Positions 54,899 to 64,000 of a stretch of 64,000 bases of DNA are shown in pieces. How positions within the stretch are numbered: position 1 is the first letter of the stretch; the number at the start of each line of letters is the position of its first letter. The stretch comes from Gracilariopsis chorda (Eukaryota > Rhodophyta > Florideophyceae > Gracilariales > Gracilariaceae), in the NCBI GenBank assembly GCA_003194525.1, contig NBIV01000064.1:62001-126000 (forward strand), read 5' to 3'. A program made the translations under genes and the position numbers. The notes below the pieces were generated by a model. That model was not told the DNA's origin. It did no database searches and saw only the letters and a list, made by a program, of their open reading frames with translations.

Positions 54899-55768
54899 TT
54901 AGGCGACACAGAGAACTTCGTACGTAGTGGCACCAATTTCCTTGCCTCCGTATGGGAAAAGCACTCCACCATGAGACTTGATCATCTTACCGGGCACCTT
55001 AATACCCTCATGATCAGCTCTGCCGACAAACTCAGGCTCGCCGCTACTGGTCTTGCCACCAACAACAGCATTTGGAGGAATTTCGCCCATGCTGGCCTGC
55101 ACCCAGGTCACTTCAATGCCGGTAGGATTGGTGAGCACCTCGTAGGTGAAGAAGCTGTTCTCCTCTCCTCCCCACGGAATAAAAGCACCTCCAGCTTCCT
55201 TGACCATTTTGCCGGGCGTCAGTTCACCTCCGATCTCAGCTCGTGCCACATACACCTTGTTTCCATTCTTCTCCTCTCCACCTTGAATGGCACCTTCCGG
55301 CACGTCGCCCCTGCTGGCCTCTTTCCATGCAAACGGGTATACCAGGACTTCATATGTAGTGGCGCCAACTTCCTTTCCTCCGTACGGGAACAACACTCCC
55401 CCATGAGACTTGATCATCTTTCCCGGTACCATAATGCCCTCATGTTCAGCTCTACCGACGAATTCCGGTTCACCGCTCTTCGTTTTTCCTCCAATAACAG
55501 AGGAATCAGGAACGCTGCCCATTTGACCAGGCTCCCATCTGAGTTCAATGTTCTTGGGGTTGGTTAGCAGCTCATATGTGAAGAAACTGTTTTCCTTTCC
55601 ACCCCAGGGGATGAAAGCGCCACCAGCCTCCCTGACCATCTTACCAGGAGTGAGTTCTCCGCCAATCTCTGCGCGAGCGACGAAGACCTTGTTTCCGTTT
55701 TTCTCCGTTCCGCCCTGCACAGCGTCATCGGGGGCGGCGCCATTGGTAAAGGTTTTCCACAGAGACAT
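54899..55768 (-). CDS. DM9-repeat (DUF3421) protein with four repeats
   Basis: 289 residues from ATG at 55768 (MSLWKTFTNGAAP). Four DM9 units of about 70 residues alternate in two types: one with NGNKVFVARAEIGGELTPGKM and FIPWGG.ENSFFTYE (units 1 and 3) and one with SGEPEFVGRAEHEGIMVPGKM and FPYGGKE.GATTYEVL (units 2 and 4). Units 1-2 and 3-4 are about 75-80 percent alike, indicating an internal tandem duplication. There is no signal peptide or membrane segment. DM9 proteins of insects, molluscs and other eukaryotes are cytosolic or secreted and some bind mannose, acting in recognition of microbes; a lectin role here is inference. A TATTTAAG TATA-like motif lies at 55861-55868, about 93 bp upstream. 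No intron visible. The frame is clean, so the gene is likely active. Confidence 0.9.
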   Translation of the reverse strand: MSLWKTFTNGAAPDDAVQGGTEKNGNKVFVARAEIGGELTPGKMVREAGGAFIPWGGKENSFFTYELLTNPKNIELRWEPGQMGSVPDSSVIGGKTKSGEPEFVGRAEHEGIMVPGKMIKSHGGVLFPYGGKEVGATTYEVLVYPFAWKEASRGDVPEGAIQGGEEKNGNKVYVARAEIGGELTPGKMVKEAGGAFIPWGGEENSFFTYEVLTNPTGIEVTWVQASMGEIPPNAVVGGKTSSGEPEFVGRADHEGIKVPGKMIKSHGGVLFPYGGKEIGATTYEVLCVA

Positions 55769-55860
55769 TTTAGGTAGGTTGACTGAAGATGAAAGTATGA
55801 AAGGCAGATGGATGCTGAAGAATGAGGGGGAGTAGCAAAGCGTGGGATGATGTTTGTGTG

Positions 55861-55868
55861 CTTAAATA
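55861..55868 (-). promoter_or_regulatory. TATA-like element of the DM9 gene
   Basis: TATTTAAG on the minus strand, 93 bp upstream of the start, similar in placement and sequence to the CTTAAG elements of the spondin genes. Confidence 0.45.
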
Positions 55869-56459
55869 CTGGGGTGAGGAAGGGTGAAGCCCATTTGTTC
55901 ATGTGTACAACAGGCGAAGGTTGGTGGTAGCCTTCCCTCAGCGAGGGTGCGAAGGCTGAGCAATCTTACACTTGCAATAAGAATGCTCTCAGCCATTGCA
56001 CTGAATAACTGTACTCATGCTTCCAAAGTAAGAGCAGAACATTAGACTCGGTAGTAGAAAGCAGAAGTGGACTGATAGCTACAAGATGAATAAGAATAAA
56101 GAAGAGCGAAGTCAGCAAAGCCTTGTGTCACACACGGAGGGAGATAAAGGGCTGTTACATGACGCAATTCCTCCGTAATTTAGGTACAGTTGGTGGTATG
56201 AAAGAAGGGCAACCAAGAGTTCAACAGGATGGTGGCCCGTGATGCTGAAGATTTCTCTGCTATTTCACTGTGGCTAAACGTCGTTCGAGCATGACCAAGT
56301 TATCCAGCACGGGCACTGCGTCAAGCTTCTTGGAGCGTTTCACTCGAGCCAGGCACCACAGCACCTTCAGCACACGAAATCAAATCAGTCGTACGGTACG
56401 GCTGTGCGGCTCCGAGTGTCAGCGCCAACGAAAGCACATGATGTTTGCTTCCACCCCAA
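55869..56459. other. no complete gene recognised
   Basis: Spacer between the DM9 gene and arm A'. A plus-strand frame (56270-56542) runs into the arm and ends KHVCVLPYTPMMIGDV...KPVVL. The arm A copy has the same C-terminal 28 residues with few changes on its minus strand (about 13040-13126), but everything upstream of it differs. It may be the tail of an old gene split at the duplication breakpoint. Confidence 0.4.
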
Positions 56460-57331
56460 AGCACGTGTGCGTGCTTCCGTACACACCAATGATGATTGGC
56501 GATGTTTTCGAAATCAAGAAGCGTAAGCCTGTGGTTTTGTGATGGAGAGTTCGGTGTGTACGTGATCACATTTGGAAGCAGATCAGGGCAGGTTTTGATG
56601 CAGATGGTGCTTGGAGCGAGAGAGAACGTCGAGCTTGAAACTGGATAGAAATACTATCAGAGACTGGTTTTAGTGAACGGACTGCGTCTTTCTATCTTAG
56701 CTTTGAAATCCCTGATTTTTGTACGTGTAGCAAAGAGCCTCTGTCTCTGTATTGCGATGAATTCCAGAACAGATAAAGCATCCTTTTCCCATCACTTGCG
56801 CTTGCCGGTTTGGTTTCCTGGAAGTGACGCTGAAGAGTTTCTCTTACATTGTGGTGCAACTTCGTACCCAGAAGCATCTGCGGGATCCTTCGTACCTATT
56901 CTCCGCTTCTTTTATGTGAGCGCTAGGTACATACTCACGACTCATAACAGTTATGTTGGTCTCCGTCGGAGCGCGCCTCTGATCTGAAAGTTAACTTTCC
57001 CGAACTATATTCAATCGCTGATCAATTTGGATTGCCTTTGACGTAAGGTCGACACTCCACGACGAAAATCATGTGCCCTAAAGTGTAGAGCTTGCTTGGA
57101 CCCATGAACATGATGATCCCTTACCCCAGTATAGACCAAGCTTTTCCTCTCTTCAATGAAGTAAAAGGGGCATCACTGACCTTACCGCTTATGAAGCCGA
57201 TCCGCGCACTTCAGCGCATTGCATAAACGCCTTCGTTGCCAGATTATCCGTCGTCTATTTTCTTCTTGAAATGATGCTCTTTCACCAAGCTTTCCTTTTT
57301 GCAAGAGCGGTGCACCCCGTCGGCAAACCCT

Positions 57332-57670
57332 TCAAGTCCCATCCGATCCTCTCTCTCTATGGTTTTTAGTGCTTTGTTGGTCCGTACTGCAGCAAAGAAA
57401 ACGCTTTTCTGGTGTACCAAGGGTAAACCATACTACCGTTTCTGTTTCTTGTTCTTTGAAATCACATGCACATATTTGGAACAGCCCGTCTTCATTTGCT
57501 CCCGCCAACGGTGATGTTTTGCCAAACTGACAGACCACCGCCCCTTTCGTTTTGAAGACTTGTGATATCATGACGGTATAGCACCTGATAACTTTTTGAA
57601 GGTTCCGGAAGAACCGTAAGTAACCATATCTTTGCAGACCATTGACCATTGGTCGAAATGAAACATTCAT
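57332..57670 (-). CDS. conserved open frame, 112 codons (arm A')
   Basis: Mirror copy of 11918-12256 with identical length, start and stop and about 75 percent residue identity. The C-terminal part ICACDFKEQETETVVWFTLG is unchanged. No family recognised; see the arm A entry for alternatives. Confidence 0.35.
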   Translation of the reverse strand: MNVSFRPMVNGLQRYGYLRFFRNLQKVIRCYTVMISQVFKTKGAVVCQFGKTSPLAGANEDGLFQICACDFKEQETETVVWFTLGTPEKRFLCCSTDQQSTKNHRERGSDGT

Positions 57671-57861
57671 TAGAGGAACTGCACAAGCGTATGACCGTGA
57701 AATTCTTGATGTGTATCATTTATGTCCTATGCTCCCCTCGCGGCTCTACTCGGCTTATGTTCTTGTAAGATGATTCTACCATTCAAGCTAGGGAATTATT
57801 CTTAATTGAGGTAATGTAAAGCTCGTGCAATATTCCTTCAAAGAATTTTGACGTAAAAACA

Positions 57862-58062
57862 ATGTATCTACGTGTGCTGGTTTTGGAACGAAAAAGCAAG
57901 ATTATACGCATTACCCATCCGTTGGATCTAGAGGAAAGCAAGCTTAGTTTTTTTAAAGTCGATGTCTTTCTGGCGAATGAACGGAATCACTTCAAACCCA
58001 GCCCGCGTATCGCCGGTGGTGGCGATATCAACACCGACGGAAATGCAACCGTATTTTGCTAA
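57862..58062 (+). CDS. small conserved open frame, 66 codons (arm A')
   Basis: Mirror copy of 11526-11726, same length, beginning MYLRVLVLERKSKIIRI and ending GGGDINTDGNATVFC, with about seven replacements between. Unknown; may be a chance frame. Confidence 0.25.
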   Translation: MYLRVLVLERKSKIIRITHPLDLEESKLSFFKVDVFLANERNHFKPSPRIAGGGDINTDGNATVFC

Positions 58063-58679
58063 GCAGAAGCATTCTGCTCAGTTTCTCAATCACCAGAACG
58101 AGTTTTTTTCTCACCTCTACTGGCCCAGAGCTGCTTCCACTTTCTGCAAGTCAAGCTTTGTTAACTTGCCTCTGCGCACCCCGCAAGCAACGGCCTTGTT
58201 AGAACATGTTGTCAGAGTATTTTTGTTCTACTAAACGAGCTCTCTGAAGTACGCTCGTTGCCTCTCTAGGTCCTGCACCCAATCAAACAATATAAAGATC
58301 ATGTTCTAAATCCAGCCTGAAAGAAATAGTTTAATGAAGCTTACACATGTCTTTGTATCACTTCACAAATTGTTAGCGATTGGGCCCAAAGAATGGTTTC
58401 CGATAAACAATTGACACGGACAATGTGCGTTGTGAATTCTCAATTCAGTCAAACCCCAAAGAAAACAATTGAGATCCAAGACATGATCTTGTGAAAAATT
58501 CTACCAACAAAGCAAGGCTGAAGCATGTAATATGATAGAAAACGTGAAATCAAATGCCATGTTTCATTTTATAGCCATGAAGAACATCGGTGGCGCTTTT
58601 GAGTGAATATATGTCAAGCAAACAAGAAAGTATCAGGATACATGCAGGTATGAAAAGCATAGTTGAAAGTATGACTAAC

Positions 58680-59480
58680 GAATAAGAATAATACGAGGAA
58701 GGGCTTTGAAAAGTTACAGCTACATGACCTACAAGCAAGTAAGATTAAGCTAGTACGAGTTTCGGTTATGATACATGTTATAAACAGAAAAAAGATCCGC
58801 GGGGCTTGATTGTATGTGCATGAAGTAGTGTACAGCAAGGAGCACATATTGTATAGAGGTGTTGTGCTTGCGTGTTACAGAGAAAGAAACACCTCCAGCT
58901 TAAGCCGAAGGTGGTGCGATGAAAATTTCCCAGCCCAATCGGCAGCAGTTTCCCGCTGATCAGCTCGAAATCGCGGAAATCGATTCAAAAGCTGACGGGA
59001 TCCCTCTCTCCAGCTGCCGACGGGCTTGCTGTCAGTACCCATACGTCCCATTTTTCCGACAGCCCTTTTTTAACTATGGAGAGAGGGAAATCTTCCGGAG
59101 CCCACAAGCTCCATAGACAACGGAACAAAAGCTGGAATCGGAAGAGCGAAATGTTAGAAACACGTCAATACATACATCAAAGGACAAATCCTACGTACCA
59201 GGAATGGTTCATCGAAAAATTCTCATTCGTTGAAAGGAAGTTCGAAGAAGTTTGGTGGTTTTAAAACAAGGATGGGGTAGGTCGTTTGATGAAGCAACAT
59301 GAAGAGGATGCGAAGCTTGTAGTACGGGCCGGTATTTATACTGATGCGTGCGCAAACAGAACTGGATTGGAATCAGATACGAATGTCCCTGTCAGTTTTG
59401 CTTTGAATTAGAAACTACATTTCTGTCAGCATTCATAGAGCAATTTTGGACCCACTCCGATTACAGCTGATAATAAGCAA
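58680..59480 (-). pseudogene. TATA-driven spliced unit, copy C3, nonsense in the exon-2 frame
   Basis: Mirror copy of C2. The TATA box is at 59333-59340 and the intron at 59132-59198 (67 bp), both intact. In the second-exon frame the Tyr codon that follows PSLHS in C2 is TAA here (59070-59072), from a single base change. If that frame is translated, C3 is a null allele; if the unit is non-coding, the change is neutral. Confidence 0.5.
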
Positions 59481-60520
59481 GAATGTAGCGGTTCTGCGAT
59501 TCTTGGAACGGCATACTAAACTCGTTTCAAATTCGGGTTAAAGGTTTTTCAAGTGGTTGGGGAGGAGAGGTGATGCTTCACAGGACTCGAGAACGACAGG
59601 GAAGATAATCGTACCCATTCCAAATGCAAATGGGGGCGACTTCGATCAAGAGGAAACAAATGTGTTACTCATTTAATGAACTCAAGCGCCGTGAGCACAT
59701 TCGACATGTTTAGCCAATCAACGATTCGCATTTTTGGAGGTAGCGCCCCATGTCACATTTCCCGTGTTCACTACGCGTCATGTACTCATCAAATTTTGCT
59801 CTTGTCCGGGTACCGTTGGAGTTACCTTTCATCCCAGAGAAAGACGGAGGGTAAAGCTTTAACTCTTAGCACGGCGAATAGGGTTTGTTGTGGAAGGTGT
59901 ACAACGGTAGTCTGATGGCATTAAGTATTTTACTGGTTTACATCCCAAAGAGTGATAGATTCTAATCCTACCACGTAAGTCTTATCTTGTCAAGCGGCCT
60001 AAATACAGTCTTCGAAGAAGAACAGACTACCTTGTCGCACGAAAGCAAAGAAGACCATGGCCAGCGTTTGATCAGAAAAGACCCTTTCTGCCACGAGACA
60101 TCGATCACATTCACGGTAACCCAAAAATAGCCAATGAATACTGCTTACTCTCACGGATATATATTCACAGTAGAGGAGCGGTAAATGTCTGCGAGACTAT
60201 CCGATTGCGTATCCTATGGCTCGTCTCGCCCGTCTTTTGCTTTTCTTTGCTACTCGCTTCTCGAAATCTATACAAAGCCAGATAAGGGGCCCATCATGAC
60301 AGGGCAGATTGCATGTACCACATACTTACCTCCCAGAAGCATTGGCACTATCCCACCGTCTCTTCCGTCTTTGCTTTTGGCGATTTCAGACGGTAGAATC
60401 AGCTAGCAACACACACACAGAGATCCCCGCGAAACGTCCCCAAAAAATATCCTGGTAAGATTTTGGGCCTTATGAGATCAGACCAGATGCCGTGTCCGCA
60501 TTGCACGGCACCGCTCTATT

Positions 60521-61560
60521 AATGGCTTGCAAATGTTGCGGATCAATCCCCTTCTTAATTCCAAAGGAAGGATAAAATGTGCCTAGAAAGGACAGGAAAG
60601 GATAGTGGGACTCGTCAGGAAGTTTATGAAGTTCATCTACTTTTTCGCAAAACTTAGTGGGGCGACTCTAACGGCGTCCCGGGTCATCGCGCGTAATGTT
60701 TATATTACAGAGTGAAAACGTAGGTAATAGTATTTCTGAATGGAGTACCCGATGACGCTTTGACTACTGCCGACGTAAATCTGAGCCCCTACCTCCATGT
60801 TGGTGTCGGTGGGGCAGCGAAAGCTGTGCAAAGGGGCAAGTAGATAAGGCGTGCCTTCTCTAGTCGCAAGGCCAGGATAGGAATGCGTTCCGTGTATGGA
60901 TCCCGGCAACGGTGAACCTGCGGTGCACCCAGCCTAGGATAAGACAGTTGTTGGATGGGCTTTCTTTCTTTCGATTGGATTCTCGGCAATCACGGAAACC
61001 TTTAGCCATAGGTTCGACGAAATGTCTAAAGATATAAGCTTCATGGGTGGCGGTCCGCACTACTTGGAGAGGATCGCGCTATAAGGCTAGGCAGTAGACC
61101 TGGAAACAGCATATGGCAGTCCTTAATTGTGACGTTAGCGGATCTACCTGTGAACTGCCGCTCTCTAGCTTTGGCGCCATGCGTGCCTATGGGCCTTCAA
61201 ATCGCCGTATTGGCTTGGCCTAAGACTTCTCTTTAATCAGTTACTTCGGTTACCCTAGAACGACGAGCATACAAGAGAGAGGTAGAGAGAGGGTGAGCAG
61301 GCGTACGTGTAACGCTTGTGCCGGTTTCTTTAAGGGAGCTGGTGTTGGTAAAATGGCATTTGTGGTGCAAGGCCCATGAAATAGTAACTGGGGCGTGGTA
61401 GCGCGCGTCTCAGGGACCTTCCGGGTACCAGGCTTGGGAAGTGCTCCAAGAGAGCACCAGATGACGGCTGGCCTTATTTAACGCAGCGCACAGTCAGGAG
61501 CAGCCCTCGTAAAAAGTGCAAACCTGTGCCACGGATAAAGTGGCCCTCGGAGCGGTCTGG
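60521..61560. other. no gene recognised, one short repeat
   Basis: 60590-60700 has a short resemblance to the interior of the terminal-inverted-repeat element (53975-54065): both read FA(K/Q)LSG(A/T) in one frame. No other feature recognised. Confidence 0.4.
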
Positions 61561-61565
61561 GTTAG

Positions 61566-62632
61566 CCACTCGATGAGGTTAGGGACCTGCTACAACAACA
61601 ACAACACCAACCGTTTGTTCGCAACTGTATGCTCGACTCAAAGGCAGTCGCCGACAAGCCCTGGAACTATTCAGGGCAGAGTCTGGCCAGCGGGCAGTCA
61701 AATACCTTGGGAAGCACAAGCAAAGCAAAGTCGCGCTGCTTAATGCTTTGTGGAAGGAGGTTGATGGGATCCACGAAAGAGACGACTTTGACTTTATCCT
61801 GCTGCAATTAAAGGACGGGACTTATGCTCTAGTGTAAAAGGAGAAGAGCCCTGACAAAGGAAGAGCTGCAGACGAAACTGAAGAGTAATTCTTTTTCGAG
61901 AGCAGTACCGAAGCCAGGAGCGAGGGGGTAGCACCCGTTATGCCCCGTCATCGTGAAGACACTGAACTGGCGTCAGTAATGCAGGCAATAGCGAGGATGC
62001 AACGCGATCGTAAACAGGACCGCGATGAACTACGCAAAAAGCATGCTTCTCTTCGGAGAGAGCTTCAGAAGTTGAAATCCAAGAACGATAGCAGAGAGAA
62101 GGATGTTTTGGAACTTCTGAATCGAGCCAGGCGCGGAGAGGTTGAAGGGAACGACAATCACGAGGCAATTGGAACGTCGAACTCCGAAGACGAGTTTTCG
62201 AGCGCGAAACCTTCTGCTTCGACTTCCGAAAAGTCTAGTAAAGGATTCTTGAAGAAGTTGGCGCGCCGGCCTTTCCCGGATCAGGCAGTTCTTGTGGAAT
62301 CTCTGGGAGGAGATAACATGTTGGTAAAGGCTTAGAACAATTACCCGAGAGTCCCCGCTTGGACTGAAGCTCAGCATTTGAGTGGAAATCGAAATAAGTG
62401 CGAAGCGGCCACATTGGCAAAAATCATCTATTGCATCATTATTTCACTGTTTGTTATACCTGCGAAGGACGAACCTGCAGTTGAGCTTGCCATCCGCCGT
62501 GTGGCAGCTGTAGTAATGGCGGACAGAACCGGGACCTGGTCTGCAGCGCGTGAATTGGAGGAAGAGCAGGATGACTTGGTGAGCAAAACTCACCAACGAC
62601 GCTTGCTTAAGTCGGCAAAATTGAGAAAATAA
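61566..62632 (+). mobile_element. retroelement 5' region, gag-like fragments
   Basis: Three plus-strand coding fragments follow one another. 61631-61837 gives SRRQALELFRAESGQRAVKY and WKEVDGIHERDDFDFILLQL, a compact charged domain. 61940-62335 gives a coiled-coil-like stretch (MQRDRKQDRDELRKKHASLRR) with a Ser-rich linker, and the frame continues past a stop at 62333 to 62632. Polyprotein-like order upstream of a reverse transcriptase suggests the gag part of a retroelement. Frame changes near 61630 and the stop show decay. Confidence 0.5.
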
Positions 62633-62819
62633 CTCTCGAATTTGACGAAAAAGGAAAAATCTGCCCAGTCGGAAGACAGGGAGACGGCTTGGGGCGACTT
62701 TAGAAAAAAGACAGCAACATATAGTGCACTGAGGTACGATGAACGAGCAGGATATGCTTCCCCTACACTGGGTAGTTGGTGATGCAACGAGGCACCCAGA
62801 GTGTGCAAGTAAGCGACGG

Positions 62820-64000
62820 AATCAGAGTCTTAGGAAACCGAGACTGCTTGAGGACATCGTACAAAAGCTGTAAGGTGGGCTGAATGGCCTGAATGCCGTG
62901 CATATCTTCTCATATCATCCAAAATCAGGAGAGAGAAACGCTGTTCAATGGCTTGTGACCGACTTCTTGCAAGACATCGGAGCGGAATCCTTCCCCCGAA
63001 GCCGTTTCGATGCCGGGTTTTCTGTACAGGAAGAGGACGTTCGTTATGGATAGGACCCCCCATATAAATGGGTGTGATTGGTCCCGGAGCGAGTTTCCTT
63101 GCCAGTGGACGGTCTAGCAGCCTCGCCCGATAATCTTGCACTATTACCAGGACACCTCCAAAGAACGTATGCTGCAGAAGGTGGAATACTGAAGCCTGCG
63201 TGTGAGCGCGAGCCTCTGGAAATGCCTTTTTGCGGCATTGGCAATGAAGATTATGGAAAGTTGGTCTTAAAACTGCGAAAGACCGGGCTTGTCCGGCTGA
63301 CTAAGGAACAACCAAAGGTTATGAATGGATTTTTGTGGTACCGAAGAGTGATAAAGGAAGCCAGAGGCTGATTATAGACGTGCATAACGCGAATAAAGTC
63401 TTTATAGCACCTGGTGAGATTGATCTACCACTTCCAGGACAACTTGAAAGTTTGCGGATGCCCCTTGGGCAGAAGATATATGTCGGTAAATCAGATATTG
63501 ACAATCAGTTTTATCGGATGAAGATACCGGAATGGCTAAGCCCCTATTTCGCTTTACCTCCGATAGAAAAGCATGGCTCGCAGCTATACCCTATTATGCG
63601 TCCCATGGCCATGAGGTGGTCACACTCTGTGTTCGTAAGACAGGCCATTCATCGGGAGCTGCTTGAGTTTGCCTTCCTATCGTCGAGTGGCTGGATAACG
63701 GGTATTATCGACGTTTCGGAATAGCTATGGAGCCTTTGTTAATGATTACTTCTCCCTTGGTACTACTATGGAAAACGCGACTATGGCACTGAAAGCGGTT
63801 ATACGGGAATCCATGCGATGCGGGCTACCGTCCTGACCACGGAAAGTTTCGCGGCCAGGGACAGTATCCTGCACTGAAGTTCTGGGAATCGAAGTTCACG
63901 AAAATTGGTTGCTCTTGCTGAAAGCGATAAAGATGCGATGCCTTATATCTCGGACGGTACGCTTCGTGAAGCAAAGACGCTGGGAAGTGTGCAAGCTGCA
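62820..64000 (+). mobile_element. retroelement reverse transcriptase, broken, runs off the window
   Basis: Frames 63078-63371 and 63335-63724 join after a frame change near 63335 to form a reverse-transcriptase domain. Recognisable parts are VPKSDKGSQRLIIDVHNANKVF, then GQKIYVGKSDIDNQFYRMKIPEWLSPYFALPP, in which DID is the first catalytic Asp region, and RPMAMRWSHSVFVRQAIH, the P-x-G-W-S-type template-grip motif with Gly changed to Arg. The catalytic (Y/F)xDD position reads FVNDYF (about 63733-63750), with Asn for the first Asp, after one more frame change. The sequence type resembles DIRS-like or other algal retroelements; no tyrosine recombinase or integrase is visible before the window ends. 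The element is inactive. Confidence 0.65.

Larger units (their letters stand above)
56460..60520. repeat. inverted duplication, right arm A'
   Basis: Reverse-complement partner of 8670-13126, collinear over its whole length. It lacks about 240 bp present in A near 8725-8960 and has small indels elsewhere. It carries the C3 unit and mirror copies of the small frames. The outer end falls in sequence matching the retroelement debris of arm A. Confidence 0.85.

Overview
This is nuclear DNA from a eukaryote. Genes carry TATA-like boxes, introns are rare and short (67 to 109 bp, GT...AG with a CTAAC branch-like motif), UTRs are compact, and retroelement debris is abundant. The protein set (a CDCA7-type zinc finger, an ATAD2-type AAA-bromodomain protein, a GCN5 acetyltransferase, spondin-domain and DM9-repeat proteins, mitochondrial acyl carrier protein, TIM22, V-ATPase subunit E, methionine aminopeptidase) with few introns suggests an alga, possibly a florideophyte red alga. 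That assignment is inference; nothing in the window proves it.

Layout. The left edge (1-8.6 kb) is gene-poor: a 2 kb repeat (R1), a small TATA-driven spliced unit (C1) and a decayed gag-like retroelement. A CDCA7-type gene lies at 16.1-18.8 kb. A gene-dense core at 24-42 kb holds an unrecognised basic protein, TIM22, mitochondrial acyl carrier protein, V-ATPase E, the ATAD2-like protein, methionine aminopeptidase and GCN5. TIM22/ACP and V-ATPase E/ATAD2 are head-to-head pairs. A divergent spondin gene sits at 43 kb. The right third has a WD40 pseudogene, a terminal-inverted-repeat element, a DM9 gene and, at the edge, a broken reverse-transcriptase element.

The main discovery is architectural. 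Three segments on the left (A 8.67-13.13, B 19.19-20.84, R2 21.57-23.54 kb) recur on the right in reverse order and reverse orientation (R3 44.44-46.48, B' 47.45-49.11, A' 56.46-60.52 kb). Their midpoints all fall at 34.0-34.8 kb. This is a collinear, nested inverted duplication around the 20.9 kb gene core, interrupted by unrelated insertions such as the CDCA7 region on one side and the WD40/DM9 region on the other. Within B and B' the spondin genes encode identical proteins and differ at only about eight silent sites, while the DNA 3' of them is clearly more diverged, as if the gene were kept uniform by conversion or selection.

Three chromatin factors (CDCA7-type, ATAD2-type, GCN5) lie within 26 kb. 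Two of the three large genes at issue (CDCA7-type and ATAD2-type) show a -1 frame break near the 3' end, which may be assembly error. All alignments were made by eye; identities are approximate.
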